Below the pieces are notes generated by a model, which saw only the letters and a list, made by a program, of their open reading frames with translations, made no database searches and had not been told where the DNA came from. Made by a program: the position numbers and the translations under genes. DNA of 64,000 nucleotides, taken from Bacillus_AB infantis_B. GTDB lineage: Bacteria; Bacillota; Bacilli; Bacillales; Cytobacillaceae. Below are positions 62,031 to 64,000 of the stretch, piece after piece; position 1 is the first letter of the stretch, and every line of letters begins with the position of its first letter. The stretch covers positions 496,001-560,000 of the forward strand of contig NZ_VTER01000003.1 of NCBI RefSeq assembly GCF_008180445.1. The letters run 5' to 3'.

Positions 62031-63041
62031 TTAGTTGGTTAAATATTCGTGTACTGTTGATGCAATGGTAATGCCTTCCTGCAGGTTTTTCTCCTCATTC
62101 CGCTGCTCAATCTCACCTGGAACAAGCACGCTTGAAAATCCTGGTGCTGGAGGCGACTGCCTGATTTCGTCCATCATGCGGTCCATATTTTCGAGAAACG
62201 CTTCTTCATCAGTGAAAAACGCAGGATTAATGGCACAGAAATAATGGCCAAGCTTTCTTTTTTTGTCCAGGTCGCCATACATTTTTGCAACATGCGGACC
62301 GAAAGCCGCTCCTGCAAGAAGTCCTGAAAAAATGTCGACAATCATGGAAAGGCCATATCCTTTAGGCCCGCCAAACGGCAGCAGTGAAACTACCTTGCCG
62401 GGATCCGTTACGGCTGCCCCATTTTCATCTACACCCCAGCCTTCAGGAATTTCCTTGCCTTCCTCTTTATGCTGAAGCACCTTGCCGAAGGCTACATTGG
62501 AAGTCGCCATATCCAGGATGAATGGCTTATTCACCTTTGCAGGGACTCCGTAAGCAATCGGGTTTGTGCCAAGGAAGGCCTCTTTTCCGCCGAAAGGCAC
62601 CACAATTTTGTCGGTATGAGTCATGGCGATCCCAATCAGATTCTGCTCGGCAGCTTCCTGAACAAAATAACTGAGCGCGCCGCAGTGGCTGCTGTTAATG
62701 GCTGTGACCATTCCAATGCCGTTTTCCTTTGCCATGGAGATCGCCTGCTTCATGGCCTTATCACCGATTACATGGCCGAAGCCGTCATCGCCATCCACTA
62801 CACCGGTCACCGGCCCTGTTTTGTTGAATGTGATATTGGCATCCGGATTGATGCCCCCTGCATCCAGGCGGTTCACATAATGCTCCGTCCTGAGCACACC
62901 ATGCGAATTTACGTTGCGGAGATCGGCATGGACGAGTATTTCCGCTACTTTTTCTGAATGCTCCTGATTCAAGCCAGCAGCAGTAAGTTTTTGGATAACC
63001 AGCTTTTTAGCTTCTTCGTGAGAAATCGTTATTGTAGACAT
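62031..63041 (-). CDS. Ldh2/malate dehydrogenase-family oxidoreductase (YiaK-like)
   Basis: 336 residues from the ATG at 63041 (AGGAGG upstream). The family (PF02615) includes AllD ureidoglycolate dehydrogenase, YiaK 2,3-diketo-L-gulonate reductase and archaeal malate dehydrogenases. The conserved RNVNSHGVLR, NSSHCGALSYF (catalytic His) and GTNPIAYG motifs are seen. In E. coli, yiaK neighbours the yiaMNO TRAP transporter, paralleling this operon. Likely a keto-sugar-acid reductase; substrate unresolved. Confidence 0.85.
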   Translation of the reverse strand: MSTITISHEEAKKLVIQKLTAAGLNQEHSEKVAEILVHADLRNVNSHGVLRTEHYVNRLDAGGINPDANITFNKTGPVTGVVDGDDGFGHVIGDKAMKQAISMAKENGIGMVTAINSSHCGALSYFVQEAAEQNLIGIAMTHTDKIVVPFGGKEAFLGTNPIAYGVPAKVNKPFILDMATSNVAFGKVLQHKEEGKEIPEGWGVDENGAAVTDPGKVVSLLPFGGPKGYGLSMIVDIFSGLLAGAAFGPHVAKMYGDLDKKRKLGHYFCAINPAFFTDEEAFLENMDRMMDEIRQSPPAPGFSSVLVPGEIEQRNEEKNLQEGITIASTVHEYLTN

Positions 63042-63051
63042 GATGGGCCTC

Positions 63052-63597
63052 CTACTCAAGATTGGTATGGTTTTTTTTCATTTCATCGTTTGCATCTTTT
63101 TCCTCAAGGCTGTCAATGATGGCTGCATCGAGCAGAAGGTGGGCGGCCTGATCGAATTGGTTGCCCAAAGGCTGAATGGTCTTTGGCTCTCCCGGCAGGC
63201 GATATTTTGTCGCAGCCGGAATAACTAGGCATCCGGCAAAAACAGGACTCTGGACAGCCTCCTTGCTTGTCGTGACTAGAAATACCTTCGCTCCTGTCTT
63301 TGAAGCGTTTTCAGAAACGGACATAGCCTGGCCGGTTTTTCCGGACCCTGATAAAACAATAAGAATGTCTTTTTCCGCAATCGCAGGTGTTGTTGTTTCA
63401 CCTACAACATATACGGTTTTACCGCTATGCATCAGGCGCATGGCAATTGCTTTGGCAACGAGCCCGGATCTGCCTTCTCCCGCAAAGAAAAATCTTCCGT
63501 CTCCTTTTAGGAGTTCAACAAATGACTGATATTGTTCAGCATCAACTGCTGTACAAACCGCTCTCATTTCCTCTAGAATGGCAGCTGTAGTTTTCAT
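63052..63597 (-). CDS. hxlB: HxlB-like SIS-domain 6-phospho-3-hexuloisomerase
   Basis: 181 residues from the ATG at 63597 (GAGGGGGAG just upstream). Single SIS domain with GEGRSGLVAK and the phosphate-binding LSGSGKTGQ loop. The family converts D-arabino-3-hexulose 6-phosphate to fructose 6-phosphate. Its usual partner HxlA is the last gene of this operon, about 7.5 kb away, with other genes in between. Confidence 0.85.
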   Translation of the reverse strand: MKTTAAILEEMRAVCTAVDAEQYQSFVELLKGDGRFFFAGEGRSGLVAKAIAMRLMHSGKTVYVVGETTTPAIAEKDILIVLSGSGKTGQAMSVSENASKTGAKVFLVTTSKEAVQSPVFAGCLVIPAATKYRLPGEPKTIQPLGNQFDQAAHLLLDAAIIDSLEEKDANDEMKKNHTNLE

Positions 63598-63607
63598 AGG
63601 CTCCCCC

Positions 63608-64000
63608 TCAGCGTTCAACGACTTTTTCTTTATTTATAAATGCCTTTACTTCCTCCAGGTATGGCAGTCCTTCATTATCCCCTGAAACGGTTGTAACAAG
63701 TGCACCTGAACCATTGGCAAAGCGGAGAAGCTCTTCCGGGCTGTATTCATGCAGCCAGCCGTATGTATAGCCTGCATCAAAGCCGTCTCCGGCTCCCACT
63801 GTATCAACTGCTTTTACCGGAAAGCACTCTGCCTTTGTCCAGCTTCCATTTCTCAGAAGCTTTGAACCATTTGCCCCGTCCTTGATGACTAGATCATCAA
63901 TACTGTAATCGCTTGCAAACGACTCCAAATCTTTTTCAGAATCACTGCCGTTGATCTGTCTGATTTCATCCAGCCCTGTCAGGAGGATATCTGTATATGG
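63608..64000 (-). CDS. PfkB-family sugar-acid kinase (5' end outside window)
   Basis: The C-terminal 130 residues are visible. The family signature DTVGAGDGFDAGY contains the catalytic Asp and the anion hole. Its place at the head of a UxuA/KDPG aldolase operon makes 2-keto-3-deoxygluconate kinase (KdgK) the most likely role; other sugar kinases are not excluded. The operon promoter lies beyond the window. Confidence 0.8.
   Translation of the reverse strand, partial: PYTDILLTGLDEIRQINGSDSEKDLESFASDYSIDDLVIKDGANGSKLLRNGSWTKAECFPVKAVDTVGAGDGFDAGYTYGWLHEYSPEELLRFANGSGALVTTVSGDNEGLPYLEEVKAFINKEKVVER

Overview
The window looks like a chromosomal segment of a low-GC, endospore-forming Bacillaceae bacterium, in the Cytobacillus/Mesobacillus/Bacillus firmus type of lineage. 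The genus is an inference. The supports are strong AGGAGG ribosome binding sites, many T-tailed terminators, the xpaC-yaaN pair, a SinI-like antirepressor, an NprR-type regulator beside a bacillolysin, a YocH-like LysM-3D protein, CcpA-type cre sites and many S-layer-homology (SLH) proteins. No tRNA, rRNA, transposase, prophage or CRISPR array was seen.

Layout. 1-4 kb: the 3' part of a secreted serine hydrolase, a 45-residue membrane protein behind a c-di-GMP-I riboswitch, and yaaN/xpaC. 4-22.5 kb: two giant SLH surface proteins. One has 3827 residues with two long tandem helical repeat families. The other has 2186 residues with lamin-tail modules and a metallophosphoesterase. 22.5-25.3 kb: a sinI-like gene and a 75-residue gene, each behind its own c-di-GMP-I riboswitch, then a divergent regulator that fuses an alpha/beta-hydrolase fold lacking its nucleophile to a SARP/BTAD-type DNA-binding domain. 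25.3-30.1 kb: a chemoreceptor and an nprR-nprX-npr quorum-sensing/protease cassette. 30.5-35.5 kb: small secreted and membrane proteins, a LysM-3D protein, an SLH-DUF4855 protein, and a membrane protein bracketed by dispersed repeats. 35.7-44.6 kb: a sucrose/alpha-glucoside locus (LacI regulator, binding protein, two permeases, glucosidase, fructokinase, sucrose phosphorylase). 44.9-52 kb: a regulator, three M20 amidohydrolases and an AbgT transporter. 52.2-54.5 kb: an SLH-trypsin-like protease gene broken by a one-base frameshift. 54.8-64 kb: a long minus-strand uronate/aldonate operon (kinase, HxlB-like, Ldh2-type reductase, TRAP transporter, Zn-dehydrogenase, KDPG aldolase, UxuA, UxuB, HxlA-like), cut by the window end.

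How the genes work together. The left half is about the cell surface and life-style switching: SLH proteins, secreted enzymes, a peptide quorum-sensing system, a chemoreceptor, and three c-di-GMP riboswitches that each drive a very small gene. One of those genes resembles sinI, so second-messenger sensing may feed straight into the SinI/SinR biofilm switch. That is the most interesting lead in the window. The right half is three carbon-source modules, each with its own transporter type (ABC, AbgT, TRAP). Dispersed GGTGACAGGCACC repeats and a 48-bp tandem array occupy several intergenic gaps.

All calls come from reading sequence and translations. No database search or folding program was run.
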